Of a stretch of DNA of 64,000 bases, positions 55,295-63,877 are shown one piece after another. Location: NCBI RefSeq assembly GCF_003353175.1, contig NZ_QHKS01000011.1, positions 212,663-276,662 of the forward strand, written 5' to 3'. Under the pieces are notes generated by a model. It made no database searches, had not been told where the DNA came from, and saw only the letters and a list, made by a program, of their open reading frames with translations. The first letter of the stretch is position 1; each line of letters opens with the position of its first letter. Both the position numbers and the translations under genes were made by a program. This DNA is from Paraburkholderia lacunae (lineage in GTDB: Bacteria; Pseudomonadota; Gammaproteobacteria; Burkholderiales; Burkholderiaceae).

Positions 55295-56011
55295 TCAGCT
55301 ACGCTTGTATTGAATGAATTGTGCGTAGAGCATTTCCATCGTCGTATTGCGAACGTCGCGATGCAGCGGCGACGGCGGTGAATAGTTGATCGTGCGCAGC
55401 ACCCAGTCGCGCGGCGCGGCGCCGATGTCGAGCGCGTTGATACAGCCGGTGGCCTGCGCCAGATGGCCGAAGAAAGTGCGGCCGCCGGCGGTGAGCGCAT
55501 GCGACAGAATCGCGCGATTCACGCCGCCGTGCAGCACGAGCAGCGCGGTGTCCCACGACGTGTCCTCGCGCAGCGCCGCCACCGCGGGCAGCACGCGATC
55601 GAACAGCGCGCCGATCGTTTCACCGTCGAGAAAGCGTGCGCTTTCCGGCACGATGCCGTCGAACACACCCAGAAAAGCCGCCTCGATATCTTGCGGCGGA
55701 ATATTGCTCAGCTTGCCACCGCGGATTTCCTGCCACGCAGGCTCGATCTCGAGTTCGATCTGTTGGCCCGTTTCGGCCAGGACGCGCTGCGCGGTTTCGA
55801 CCGTGCGCGGCAAACCGCTGACGATCACGCGATCGAAACGCACGTTCTGCGCGGCAAACACGCGGCCCGCCGCGCTTGCCTGCTCGCGGCCGTTGGCGTT
55901 CAACGGCACGGTCTCCGGATCGATCGCGCGGCCGGAGTCGTCGAAGTAGGTTACGTCGCCGTGGCGCATCAGAAAGATGCGGCGGCGTTTGGGGAGTTGA
56001 TATTCGGACAT
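55295..56011 (-). CDS. Histidine phosphatase family protein
   Basis: This 238-residue phosphoglycerate-mutase-like phosphatase has the phospho-accepting His in LMRHGDVTYF and the second motif LVLHGGVNRA. SGLPRTVETAQ supplies the phosphate-binding Arg. The gene is 20 bases upstream of the kinase, so it may remove or proofread phosphate from phosphorylated intermediates or CoA by-products. Animal ACAD10 carries an unrelated HAD phosphatase domain. GTG 56026 is an alternative start. Confidence 0.85.
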   Translation of the reverse strand: MSEYQLPKRRRIFLMRHGDVTYFDDSGRAIDPETVPLNANGREQASAAGRVFAAQNVRFDRVIVSGLPRTVETAQRVLAETGQQIELEIEPAWQEIRGGKLSNIPPQDIEAAFLGVFDGIVPESARFLDGETIGALFDRVLPAVAALREDTSWDTALLVLHGGVNRAILSHALTAGGRTFFGHLAQATGCINALDIGAAPRDWVLRTINYSPPSPLHRDVRNTTMEMLYAQFIQYKRS

Positions 56012-56038
56012 GGTCCCTTTATTCACTCTCTCGTCACG

Positions 56039-56827
56039 TCACTTGTAGACCGGAGCACGTTTTTCGAGGAACGCGGAAATCCCTTCGAGCCCGTCGCGAT
56101 GATGCAGCGACGCGACGAAGCTGTCGCGCTCCGCAACCAGATGGTCGGCGAGCGGCTGTGCGCCGGCTGCACCGATCAAGCCCTTGATGCGCGCCACCGA
56201 ATGCGGCGAAATCTTGCCGAGTTCGTCGGCCCAGGCGACAGCGGTGTCGCGCACGGCGCCGGCCTTCGCCAGTTTGTTGACGACGCCGAGATCATGCAAA
56301 CGCGCGGCGCCGATCGGCTTGCCTTCGATCAGCACTTCGGTCGCCAGCTGGCGCGGCAAAGCTTGCGCGAGAAACCACGAACCGCCGCCATCCGGCGTCA
56401 GGCCGACGCGCGCGTACGACATCACGAATTTGGCGTCCTCAGCGGCGACGATCAGGTCGCACGCGAGCGCGAGCGAGAAGCCCGCGCCGGCCGCGGCGCC
56501 TTCGACCGCGGCGATCACCGGCTTCGACGACAGCCGCAGCGCGGAAATCCATTCGCCGAGCAGGTCGATGCTTTCCGCCTGCACCGACGGATCTTTCGCA
56601 CGGTTTTCCAGCAAGCGGTTCAGATTGCCGCCGGCGCAGAAGAAGTTGTCCGCGCCGGTGATCACCACTGCGCGGATCGACGGATCGCGCTCTACTGAAT
56701 CGAGCGCTTCGATGCCCGCGGCATACATGTCCGGATGCAACGCGTTGCGCGCACCGGGATTCGAGAGCGTGAGGACCAGCGTCGATTCGCTTTCGGTCGG
56801 GCGCGAGGTCAGCAGTTCGGCGCTCAT
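56039..56827 (-). CDS. Enoyl-CoA hydratase/isomerase (crotonase family)
   Basis: This 262-residue crotonase has the CoA/oxyanion-hole regions FFCAGGNLNRL and EGAAAGAGFSLALACD. The second oxyanion-hole/acid region is VGLTPDGGGSWFL. It lacks the Glu at the usual first catalytic position and has Asp in PDGG, as in PaaG-like isomerases, so hydration versus isomerisation is open. Its ATG overlaps the stop of the upstream dehydrogenase gene as ATGA. Confidence 0.88.
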   Translation of the reverse strand: MSAELLTSRPTESESTLVLTLSNPGARNALHPDMYAAGIEALDSVERDPSIRAVVITGADNFFCAGGNLNRLLENRAKDPSVQAESIDLLGEWISALRLSSKPVIAAVEGAAAGAGFSLALACDLIVAAEDAKFVMSYARVGLTPDGGGSWFLAQALPRQLATEVLIEGKPIGAARLHDLGVVNKLAKAGAVRDTAVAWADELGKISPHSVARIKGLIGAAGAQPLADHLVAERDSFVASLHHRDGLEGISAFLEKRAPVYK

Positions 56828-58398
56828 TGTTGTGTCTCCGTTTGGGTATCGGCAGCGTCGCGTTGGGTCAGCGACAGACCGAGTTGCGCCCGCCGCGCGA
56901 GCCATGGCGAGGGCCGGTAGCGCGGATCGCCAAGCACGCTGAAGATATTGCGCAAAATCGTCAGGATCGTATTCGCGCCGAGCGCATCGCCGAGTGAGAG
57001 CGGACCGCGTGGGTAGCCGAGCCCGAGCGTCACGGCGAGATCGATGTCTGCGGGCGTGGCGATCTGCTTTTGCGCGATATCGCAGCCGATGTTGACGATC
57101 GTTGCCACCACGCGTTGCGCGACGAATCCAGTCGAGTCGCGGATCACCGTGACGGGCGTGCCGTCGGCGGCAAACAGCGCATGCGCGGTGTCGCGTGCGG
57201 TGCGGGTCGTGGCGGGCGTTGTCATCAGCGTGCGGCGTTGCGCGCCGTGCAGCGGGAATAGTGTGTCGAGCGCGACCACGCGGTTCGCATCGAGTGCTTC
57301 GTCGACGGCGGCAGTGGTCGCGTCATAACCGAACGGCGTGACGACGATCAGTGAATTGGCAGCGGGCGTGGCCCCTTCGTCGAGCGTCACGCCAGCGTTG
57401 GCGACCAGTTGCACGACAGCTTCATGCGCTTGCGGATAACGCTTGCTGACCCACACGCTTTCAGGCAGTTCGGTCGGTGCAGGCGCTTCGGCCGGCACCT
57501 GCTGCTTGCCGTCTTCGTAGCGGTAAAAACCTTCGCCCGTCTTGCGGCCGATCAGGCCGCCCGCGAGCCGCGTGCCGGTGATCGGCGACGGCGTGAAACG
57601 TGGTTCTTCATAGAACTGGTGATAGATCGATTCCATCACCGGATGCGACACGTCGAGTGCGGTCAGATCGAGCAGTTCGAACGGCCCGAGCCGAAAGCCG
57701 GCCTGCTCGCGCATGATGCGGTCGATATCGGCAAAGCTCGCGATACCTTCGCCCGCCACGCGCAGGCCTTCGGTATTCATTCCGCGGCCGGCGTGATTGA
57801 CGATGAAGCCGGGCATATCTTTCGCGCGCACCGGCGTGTGGCCCATGCGGCGCGCGAGGTCCATCAGCATGTCGCCGACCGCCGGATCGCTGCGCAGGCC
57901 GTCGATCACTTCGACGACCTTCATCAATGGCACGGGATTGAAGAAGTGGTAACCGGCCACGCGCGACGGATCGGTGCAACCCGCGGCGATTGCGGTGATC
58001 GACAGCGACGACGTGTTCGACGCCAGCACGCAGCTGCCGCTCACCACTGTTTCGAGTTCGCGGAAGAGGGCCTGCTTCACGTCGAGCTTTTCGACGACCG
58101 CTTCGACGATCAGATCGCAATCGGCCAGATCGCCAATGACCTGCGCGCCGCTCACGTTGGCGAGCGCGGCAAGCGAGCGGGCCTGGTCGAGCTTGCCTTT
58201 GGCGGTCAGCCTGGCGAATGTGTCGGCGAGGTAGTCGCGCGCGGCGCCGATCGCGGCGGGCTTCGTATCATAGAGACGCACGGTGAGACCCGCCAGCGCG
58301 GCGATCTGGGCGATACCGCGACCCATTGCGCCGGTTCCGACAATGCCGATAGTCTCGATGCTGTAATTGCGAGAGGTCATTGTGATGCTCGACTCCAT
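56824..58398 (-). CDS. 3-hydroxyacyl-CoA dehydrogenase, PaaH-like
   Basis: This 524-residue NAD-dependent enzyme has an N-terminal Rossmann domain (IGIVGTGAMGRGIAQ, about 17-31). The catalytic His and Glu lie in YHFFNPVPLMKVVEV, and the Asn in NTSSLSIT. Two C-terminal dehydrogenase domains follow, the length of the long PaaH type. It is the first gene of the five-gene operon. ATG 58380 is an alternative start. The paa-like pair with the crotonase gives the last steps of beta-oxidation after the kinase/dehydrogenase pair. Confidence 0.9.
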   Translation of the reverse strand: MESSITMTSRNYSIETIGIVGTGAMGRGIAQIAALAGLTVRLYDTKPAAIGAARDYLADTFARLTAKGKLDQARSLAALANVSGAQVIGDLADCDLIVEAVVEKLDVKQALFRELETVVSGSCVLASNTSSLSITAIAAGCTDPSRVAGYHFFNPVPLMKVVEVIDGLRSDPAVGDMLMDLARRMGHTPVRAKDMPGFIVNHAGRGMNTEGLRVAGEGIASFADIDRIMREQAGFRLGPFELLDLTALDVSHPVMESIYHQFYEEPRFTPSPITGTRLAGGLIGRKTGEGFYRYEDGKQQVPAEAPAPTELPESVWVSKRYPQAHEAVVQLVANAGVTLDEGATPAANSLIVVTPFGYDATTAAVDEALDANRVVALDTLFPLHGAQRRTLMTTPATTRTARDTAHALFAADGTPVTVIRDSTGFVAQRVVATIVNIGCDIAQKQIATPADIDLAVTLGLGYPRGPLSLGDALGANTILTILRNIFSVLGDPRYRPSPWLARRAQLGLSLTQRDAADTQTETQQ

Positions 58399-58413
58399 GG
58401 TTATTTTAGAATA

Positions 58414-58425
58414 GCACGATCGTGC
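58414..58425. promoter_or_regulatory. Perfect 12-bp palindrome, candidate operator
   Basis: GCACGATCGTGC lies 16 bases upstream of the 3-hydroxyacyl-CoA dehydrogenase start and 80 bases before the divergent GST start, in AT-rich DNA. TetR-type regulators of acyl-CoA genes in proteobacteria often use similar palindromes centred on CGATCG. No regulator gene is adjacent. Confidence 0.55.
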
Positions 58426-58505
58426 AATTAACTGGATGATTGATCGAAGGCCGCTGCATTGAGTCTGACGAGCGGCTTCAACAACCCGAAGGAAGGAGAC
58501 ACCCG

Positions 58506-59153
58506 ATGATCAAGCTGTGCGGTTTCGCGCTGTCCAACTACTACAACAAAGTGAAGTTCGTGCTGCTCGAACACGGCATTCCGTTCGAGGAAGTGTTCGT
58601 GCTGCCGAGCCAGGAGGATACGGTGCTCGAGCATTCTCCGCTCGGTAAGGTGCCTTATATCCAGACCGAGCACGGCGATCTGTGCGAGTCGCAATGCATC
58701 GTCGACTATCTGGCCGCGCGTTTTCCCGATAAGACAATTTTCTCGGTCGACCCATGGGAAGCGGCCAAGGAGCGTGAGTTGATCATGTTCGTCGACGTGC
58801 ATCTCGAACTGACCGCGCGCAATCTGTACAAGGAAGCGTTCTTCGGCGGCACGGTGACCGAGGCGACCAAGGGGCGCGTCGAGAAGCTGCTCGCGCATCA
58901 CCTCGCCGGCTTCAAAAGGATCGCGGAGTTCGGCCCTTATTTGCGCGGCGAGCGCTTCAGTGTCGCCGATACGGCGGGTTATGTGAGCCTGCCGTTGGTG
59001 GGCATGGCGACGCAGACGATCTACGGCCGCGATTTTCTGCTCGACGTCGGCATCGACTGGAAAAGCTACGTGAAGGCGATCAACGACCGGCCGGCCGCGC
59101 GGCGCGTGACCGAAGACCGCAAGGCGTATATCGCGGCGTCGCGTCCGGCTTGA
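58506..59153 (+). CDS. Glutathione S-transferase family protein
   Basis: This 215-residue protein has a thioredoxin-like N-terminal domain (KLCGFALSNYYNKVKFVLLEHG, with cis-Pro in KVPYIQT and the glutathione contact ES in CESQCIVDYL) and a helical C-terminal domain. It reads as a general GST. AAGGAG upstream sets the start at 58506. It diverges from the acyl-CoA operon and shares the palindrome-containing intergenic region, so both may be controlled together. Confidence 0.88.
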   Translation: MIKLCGFALSNYYNKVKFVLLEHGIPFEEVFVLPSQEDTVLEHSPLGKVPYIQTEHGDLCESQCIVDYLAARFPDKTIFSVDPWEAAKERELIMFVDVHLELTARNLYKEAFFGGTVTEATKGRVEKLLAHHLAGFKRIAEFGPYLRGERFSVADTAGYVSLPLVGMATQTIYGRDFLLDVGIDWKSYVKAINDRPAARRVTEDRKAYIAASRPA

Positions 59154-59259
59154 CGGGCGATATGGCAGATGAAACGAGCTAAGGCATGCCGCACAGGTCC
59201 TAGCCGCTACGCGCGATGGCGGGGAACGTGGGTTCGTTCGCGGCATCGCGCGGGGCGTC

Positions 59260-60432
59260 CTAGAGCCGCGCCAGCCGTTCGAGCGCGGTGGCCAGCGTGC
59301 TTTCCTGCTTGGCAAAGCAGAAGCGCACGACGCCCGATTCATGCGCCTCGTGATAGAACGCCGACACGGGAATCGCCGCGACGCCGATCTCGCCGGTCAG
59401 CCAGTGCGCGAATTCGGCTTCGGGCAAATCGCTGATCGCGGAATAGTCGACACACTGAAAGTACGTGCCCGTGCAAGGTAGGAGCTTGAAGCGGGAATTC
59501 GCGAGACCGGCGCGGAAAAAGTCGCGCTTCTTCTGATAAAACGCGGGCAGATCCAGATACGGTGCCGGATCCTGCATGTATTGCGCAAGACCGATCTGCA
59601 TCGGCGTGTTGACCGTGAACACGTTGAACTGGTGCACCTTGCGGAATTCCGCCGTCAGCGCGGCGGGCGCGGCCACATAGCCCACCTTCCAGCCCGTCAC
59701 GTGATAGGTCTTGCCGAAGCTCGACACCACGAAACTACGCTGCGCCAGTTCCGGATACCGCGCGACGCTTTCGTGCGGTGCGCCGTCGTACACCATGTGC
59801 TCGTACACTTCGTCGGACAAAATTAGCACGTTGGTGCCGCGCACGATGTCTTCGAGCTTGTGCATGTCCTCGGCGCGCCAGACCGTGCCGGTCGGATTGT
59901 GCGGCGTGTTGATCAGCAGCAGCCGCGTTTTCGGCGTGATCGCGGCGGCGAGCTTGTCGAACGGAATCGCGTAATCCGGTGCGTCGAGCGTGACGAATAC
60001 CGGCTTGCCGCCCGCCAGTTCGATCGACGGCAAGTAGCTGTCGTAAGTTGGCTCGACCACGATCACTTCGTCGCCCGGATGCACGGCGCAGAGAATCACG
60101 GTCAGCAACGCTTGCGTGGCGCCCGCTGTCACGGTGATTTCGTGGGTGGCGTCGTAACGGCGGCCGTAAAGGTTCGCGATTTTGTCCGAGATCGCCTGAC
60201 GTAGCGGCGCCGCGCCGGCCATCGGCGGATATTGATTGTGACCGTCGCGCATGGCGTTCGCGACCGCCTCTACAATTCGGGGATCGCAGCCGAAGTCGGG
60301 AAAGCCTTGGCCGAGGTTCACCGCGCCTTTTTCAGCGGCGAGCGCGCTCATCACGGTGAAAATCGTCGTGCCGACATCCGGCAGGCGAGAGGGAAACGAG
60401 GGACTCATGGGCGTGTCGTGCGGTGCATTCAT
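59260..60432 (-). CDS. PLP-dependent aminotransferase (methionine/kynurenine aminotransferase type)
   Basis: This 390-residue class I fold aminotransferase has the Schiff-base lysine K241 in SSFGKTYHVTGWKVGY. NTPHNPTGTVW and SDEVYEHMVYDG are the cofactor-binding motifs. It most resembles YbdL (methionine aminotransferase) and KAT-like enzymes. It may recycle methionine from 2-keto-4-methylthiobutyrate; the substrate is not proven. It is a single gene with 127 bases to the PIN gene. Confidence 0.9.
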   Translation of the reverse strand: MNAPHDTPMSPSFPSRLPDVGTTIFTVMSALAAEKGAVNLGQGFPDFGCDPRIVEAVANAMRDGHNQYPPMAGAAPLRQAISDKIANLYGRRYDATHEITVTAGATQALLTVILCAVHPGDEVIVVEPTYDSYLPSIELAGGKPVFVTLDAPDYAIPFDKLAAAITPKTRLLLINTPHNPTGTVWRAEDMHKLEDIVRGTNVLILSDEVYEHMVYDGAPHESVARYPELAQRSFVVSSFGKTYHVTGWKVGYVAAPAALTAEFRKVHQFNVFTVNTPMQIGLAQYMQDPAPYLDLPAFYQKKRDFFRAGLANSRFKLLPCTGTYFQCVDYSAISDLPEAEFAHWLTGEIGVAAIPVSAFYHEAHESGVVRFCFAKQESTLATALERLARL

Positions 60433-60559
60433 GGCGCTTTTCGGAGCGTGAGCGAGTGAGTTGGCGAAAGACGTCGTTTGAAAAGGACGAAACCTGATTG
60501 TAGGGAATCGCGGCGGCGCGTGCGCGCAGTCGGCCCCACGTTGGCCGTTCGGCCAGGGG

Positions 60560-61057
60560 TCATGCGGGCGCGGGCTCGCCGGCTACCGTCGAGGAGGCGC
60601 TGACGAACGTGGCGAAGGGCGCCGGCTGCGCGATCTGAAAACCGAAATCGCGCGCGATCCGCCTGGCCAACTTCAACACCGCGCGATCCTTCGATACCAG
60701 CCAGTCGGCCTGCGCGGCGTGCGCGAGTTCGAGAAACTTCTGGTCGTCACGGTCTTTGCATTTGGGCAACGGCATGGCGTCTTCCGCCGGCGCCGCCGGT
60801 TCGACCAGCTGTGCGAGACGCGCGACGACGGCCAGCGCGGCCGCCTTGTCGACATTGCGATGCACGAATTGCGGATAGTCGAGCACGTAGGTCAGTTCGG
60901 CGAGACAGCGCGCGTCGATCAGCGCGGCCAGCACGCCGCTTTCGAGCGCGGCGCGGATCGGCCGCGTGTGCGGGTCGTCGAACACGAGAATATCGATCCA
61001 CACGTTGGAATCGAGGACGACGCGCAAAGCGCCGCGTGAGGCATGGGAACCGGGCAT
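60560..61057 (-). CDS. PIN-domain protein (putative toxin family)
   Basis: This 165-residue PIN nuclease-like protein has the conserved acidic residues in VVLDSNVWID (D16), CLAELTYVL and KDRDDQKFLELA, plus DWLVSKDR. PIN proteins cut RNA in many toxin-antitoxin pairs. No antitoxin-sized gene is next to it; the neighbours are yaaA (divergent) and an aminotransferase. It may be a solitary family member with a housekeeping role. Confidence 0.85.
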   Translation of the reverse strand: MPGSHASRGALRVVLDSNVWIDILVFDDPHTRPIRAALESGVLAALIDARCLAELTYVLDYPQFVHRNVDKAAALAVVARLAQLVEPAAPAEDAMPLPKCKDRDDQKFLELAHAAQADWLVSKDRAVLKLARRIARDFGFQIAQPAPFATFVSASSTVAGEPAPA

Positions 61058-61114
61058 TCGTTACAATCTGGCTTTCGTCTTTGACCGCCAGGCACGGCGT
61101 GCCTGCAAGCCTCT

Positions 61115-61897
61115 ATGATAATCGTTCTGTCGCCGGCGAAATCGCTCGACTACGAAACCCCGCCACACGTCAAAAAGCACACGATCCCCGATTTTGTCGA
61201 CGATGCGGCCGAATTGATCGGCGGATTGCGCCGTTTGTCGCCGCAGCAGATTGCCACGCTAATGGGCATTTCGGATCCGCTCGCGCAGCTCAATTTCCAG
61301 CGCTATGCCGAATGGTCGCCGACCTTCGGCACACACAATGCCAAGCAGGCGGTGCTCGCGTTCAACGGCGACGTGTACGAGGGCTTCAATGCGAAGACGC
61401 TGTCGTCGGCCGATCTGGACTACGCGCAAAACCATGTGCGGGTGTTATCCGGCTTGTACGGATTGTTGCGGCCGCTCGATCTGCTGCAACCGTACCGGCT
61501 CGAAATGGGCACGCGCTTTGCCAATCCGCGCGGCAAGGATCTGTACGCGTTCTGGGGCGAGCGGATCACGCAGGCGTTGAACGCGCAGTTGAAGAAGAAC
61601 GCCGCGGCGTCGCGCGTGCTGGTGAATTGCGCATCGGGCGAGTACTTCAAATCGGTCAAACCAAAGCTGCTCGAGGCGCCCGTCGTCACGCCCGTGTTCG
61701 AAGACTGGAAGGGCGGCCGTTACAAGATCATCAGCTTCCACGCGAAACGCGCGCGCGGCTTGATGGCGCGCTACGCGGTAGAGAACCGCCTGAACACGCC
61801 GCAGCAACTGAAGGACTTCGACGCTGAAGGCTATGCGTTCGACGTCGAAGCCTCGAACGATTCCACCTACGTATTTCGCCGCCGCGTCGCTGACTAA
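61115..61897 (+). CDS. yaaA: Peroxide stress protein YaaA
   Basis: This 260-residue protein belongs to the DUF328/YaaA family, which reduces free iron and DNA damage under hydrogen peroxide stress. The start MIIVLSPAKSLDYETP, GMSDPLAQLN-like GISDPLAQLNFQRYAEW, and the block YDLLQPYRLEMG-like LLQPYRLEMGTRF are all typical. Length is normal. A TACAAT -10-like element is at 61062-61067. Confidence 0.95.
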   Translation: MIIVLSPAKSLDYETPPHVKKHTIPDFVDDAAELIGGLRRLSPQQIATLMGISDPLAQLNFQRYAEWSPTFGTHNAKQAVLAFNGDVYEGFNAKTLSSADLDYAQNHVRVLSGLYGLLRPLDLLQPYRLEMGTRFANPRGKDLYAFWGERITQALNAQLKKNAAASRVLVNCASGEYFKSVKPKLLEAPVVTPVFEDWKGGRYKIISFHAKRARGLMARYAVENRLNTPQQLKDFDAEGYAFDVEASNDSTYVFRRRVAD

Positions 61898-61929
61898 AGC
61901 GAGTGCCGCGCACACAAGCAGGGAAAAAC

Positions 61930-63087
61930 ATGATGACGTTATCGATTACGAGCAACTTCGACGCAGGCGCGATCGAAGTGCTGTCCTGCGAAGAGGCCGG
62001 CAATATCCGTCTGCGCGTGCGGCCCGACAGTCACGCCGAGTTCGCGCAGTGGTTCTACTTCCGGGTCTCTGGCGCTGCCGGCGAGCGTTGCGTGATGACC
62101 TTTGAAAACGCCGCTGCCTGCGCGTTCGCCGAAGGCTGGCGCGACTATCAGGCGGTGGCGAGTTATGACCGGGTGAACTGGTTCCGCGTGCCGACGTCGT
62201 ACGACGGCCGCGTGCTCACGATCGATCACACGCCGGATTTCGACCGCATTTATTACGCGTATTTCGAGCCGTATAGCGAAGAGCGGCATTCGGAGTTCCT
62301 CGGCGCAGTGCAGCAGATGCCGCAGGCAACGCTCACGGAGTTGGGCAAGACCGTGGAAGGCCGGCCGATATCGCTATTGACGCTCGGCACGCCCCAAACC
62401 GGCGACTCACCCAAGAAGAAGGTCTGGCTGATCGCCCGTCAGCATCCCGGCGAGACGATGGCCGAATGGTTTATCGAGGGCCTGGTGAAACGTCTGGCCG
62501 GCTGGGGCGATTGGGCGGGTGACCCGGTCGCGCGCAAGCTTTACGATCACGCGGTGTTCTACATCGTGCCGAACATGAATCCGGACGGCAGCGTGCACGG
62601 CAATCTGCGCACCAACGCGGCGGGCGCGAACCTGAATCGCGAATGGATGGAACCGGATGCCGCGCGCAGCCCGGAAGTGCTGGTGGTGCGCGATGCGATC
62701 CACGGGACTGGTTGTGACCTGTTCTTCGATATTCACGGCGACGAGGCACTGCCGTATGTGTTCGTGGCCGGTTCAGAAATGCTGCCGGGTTTCACCGAGC
62801 GGCAAGGGCTGGAGCAAAAGGCGTTCATCGAAGCATTCAAACATGCGAGCCCGGATTTTCAGGACAAGTTTGGCTATGCCGCGAGCAAGTATCGCGAGGA
62901 CGCGTTGAAGCTGGCTTCGAAGTACATCGGCAACGAATTCGGCTGCCTGTCGTTGACGCTCGAAATGCCGTTCAAGGACAACGCCAATCTGCCCGACGAG
63001 CGGGTAGGCTGGAACGGCGAGCGCAGCGCGTCGCTCGGCGCCGCGATGCTGCAGGCGATTTTGCGGCATGTGGAGACGTTTGCCTGA
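61930..63087 (+). CDS. M14 family zinc carboxypeptidase (cytosolic type)
   Basis: This 385-residue metallopeptidase has zinc ligands H172 and E175 in RQHPGETMAE and H269 in DIHGDEALPY. The likely catalytic Glu is E345 in LTLEMPFKD. An N-terminal beta-sandwich of about 120 residues precedes the peptidase, as in cytosolic carboxypeptidases related to animal CCP/AGBL enzymes. No signal peptide is seen. ATG 61930 or the adjacent 61933 is the start. The substrate is unknown. A strong terminator follows. Confidence 0.92.
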   Translation: MMTLSITSNFDAGAIEVLSCEEAGNIRLRVRPDSHAEFAQWFYFRVSGAAGERCVMTFENAAACAFAEGWRDYQAVASYDRVNWFRVPTSYDGRVLTIDHTPDFDRIYYAYFEPYSEERHSEFLGAVQQMPQATLTELGKTVEGRPISLLTLGTPQTGDSPKKKVWLIARQHPGETMAEWFIEGLVKRLAGWGDWAGDPVARKLYDHAVFYIVPNMNPDGSVHGNLRTNAAGANLNREWMEPDAARSPEVLVVRDAIHGTGCDLFFDIHGDEALPYVFVAGSEMLPGFTERQGLEQKAFIEAFKHASPDFQDKFGYAASKYREDALKLASKYIGNEFGCLSLTLEMPFKDNANLPDERVGWNGERSASLGAAMLQAILRHVETFA

Positions 63088-63124
63088 TTTTGTCCAGTGT
63101 TCGTTTATCGAGCGGACGCAGCAT

Positions 63125-63165
63125 AAAAAAGAGGCGCCCACTTGAGCGGTGGGCGCCTCTTTTTT
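63125..63165. terminator. Strong bidirectional terminator
   Basis: A perfect 17-bp stem AAAAAAGAGGCGCCCAC / GTGGGCGCCTCTTTTTT has a 7-base loop. It separates the carboxypeptidase from the convergent gene. Confidence 0.95.
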
Positions 63166-63217
63166 GCCTTCGGGACCTACGGCGCGGGCATCCATGCTGC
63201 GCCGCGGATTTCGAATG

Positions 63218-63877
63218 TTAGGGAGTTTTTTTCGCGGAGGATTTCTTCGTACTCGATTTGCTGGAAGTGGCTTTGCCAGACGATTTGCCCGAGACCGCTT
63301 TCGAAGACTTGCCGCTCGCTTTCTTCGTCGTCTTGCCGCTTGCCGCGTGCTTGCCCTTCACACTCTTGTGCTTGCCTGACGACACGCTCGAGCCCGTAGA
63401 GCCGGAGCTATGTGCACGGTTCGGCGGCACCGGATCGTTCCAGCTGAAGGCCAGCATCTGGTTGCCGACGTAGCCGCAGCGGAACTTGAGATCGGCCGGA
63501 TCGCCGTCGCCGCTTGGCCGGATGCCTAGTCCTTCGACGGTGACGATGTTGTCCACCTTGACGCGTTGCTTACCCTCGTCGAACGAGTCGTTCCATGGCG
63601 TCACCGACGCATGCGCGCTGTCGAAAGAACTCGGTGGAAATTCGACGTGATCGAAGGCAGTCGAGGTGCTGGCGACAAAGTTGCCATGCGCTGCGCAGTC
63701 CGCGACTAACGGGTCTGCGTGCATATCATTGACAAATCTGTTGACGAGGTCGTTGTGCTGTTCGAGTTGATCGGCGAATGCGGGAGCAATGCACATGAGC
63801 GAAAGACTCGCTGCACATGCTGCCAACCGGCCGACCAACCGCAGCAGTCGGCGCGGTGCGTTGGTGGTGCGATCCAT
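63218..63877 (-). CDS. Secreted hypothetical protein with a Lys/Ser-rich tail
   Basis: This 219-residue protein starts with a twin-Arg-free signal peptide (about residues 1-35, cleavage after PAFA). A small domain with two Cys (DCAAHGNF and KFRCGYVG) could form a disulfide. The tail of about 70 residues is almost only Ser, Lys, Ala, Gly and Thr, like histone H1 tails, and may bind DNA or anionic polymers. I do not recognise a function. Its ATG follows directly the stop codon of the IS630 transposase, so native upstream DNA has been replaced. Confidence 0.75.
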   Translation of the reverse strand: MDRTTNAPRRLLRLVGRLAACAASLSLMCIAPAFADQLEQHNDLVNRFVNDMHADPLVADCAAHGNFVASTSTAFDHVEFPPSSFDSAHASVTPWNDSFDEGKQRVKVDNIVTVEGLGIRPSGDGDPADLKFRCGYVGNQMLAFSWNDPVPPNRAHSSGSTGSSVSSGKHKSVKGKHAASGKTTKKASGKSSKAVSGKSSGKATSSKSSTKKSSAKKTP

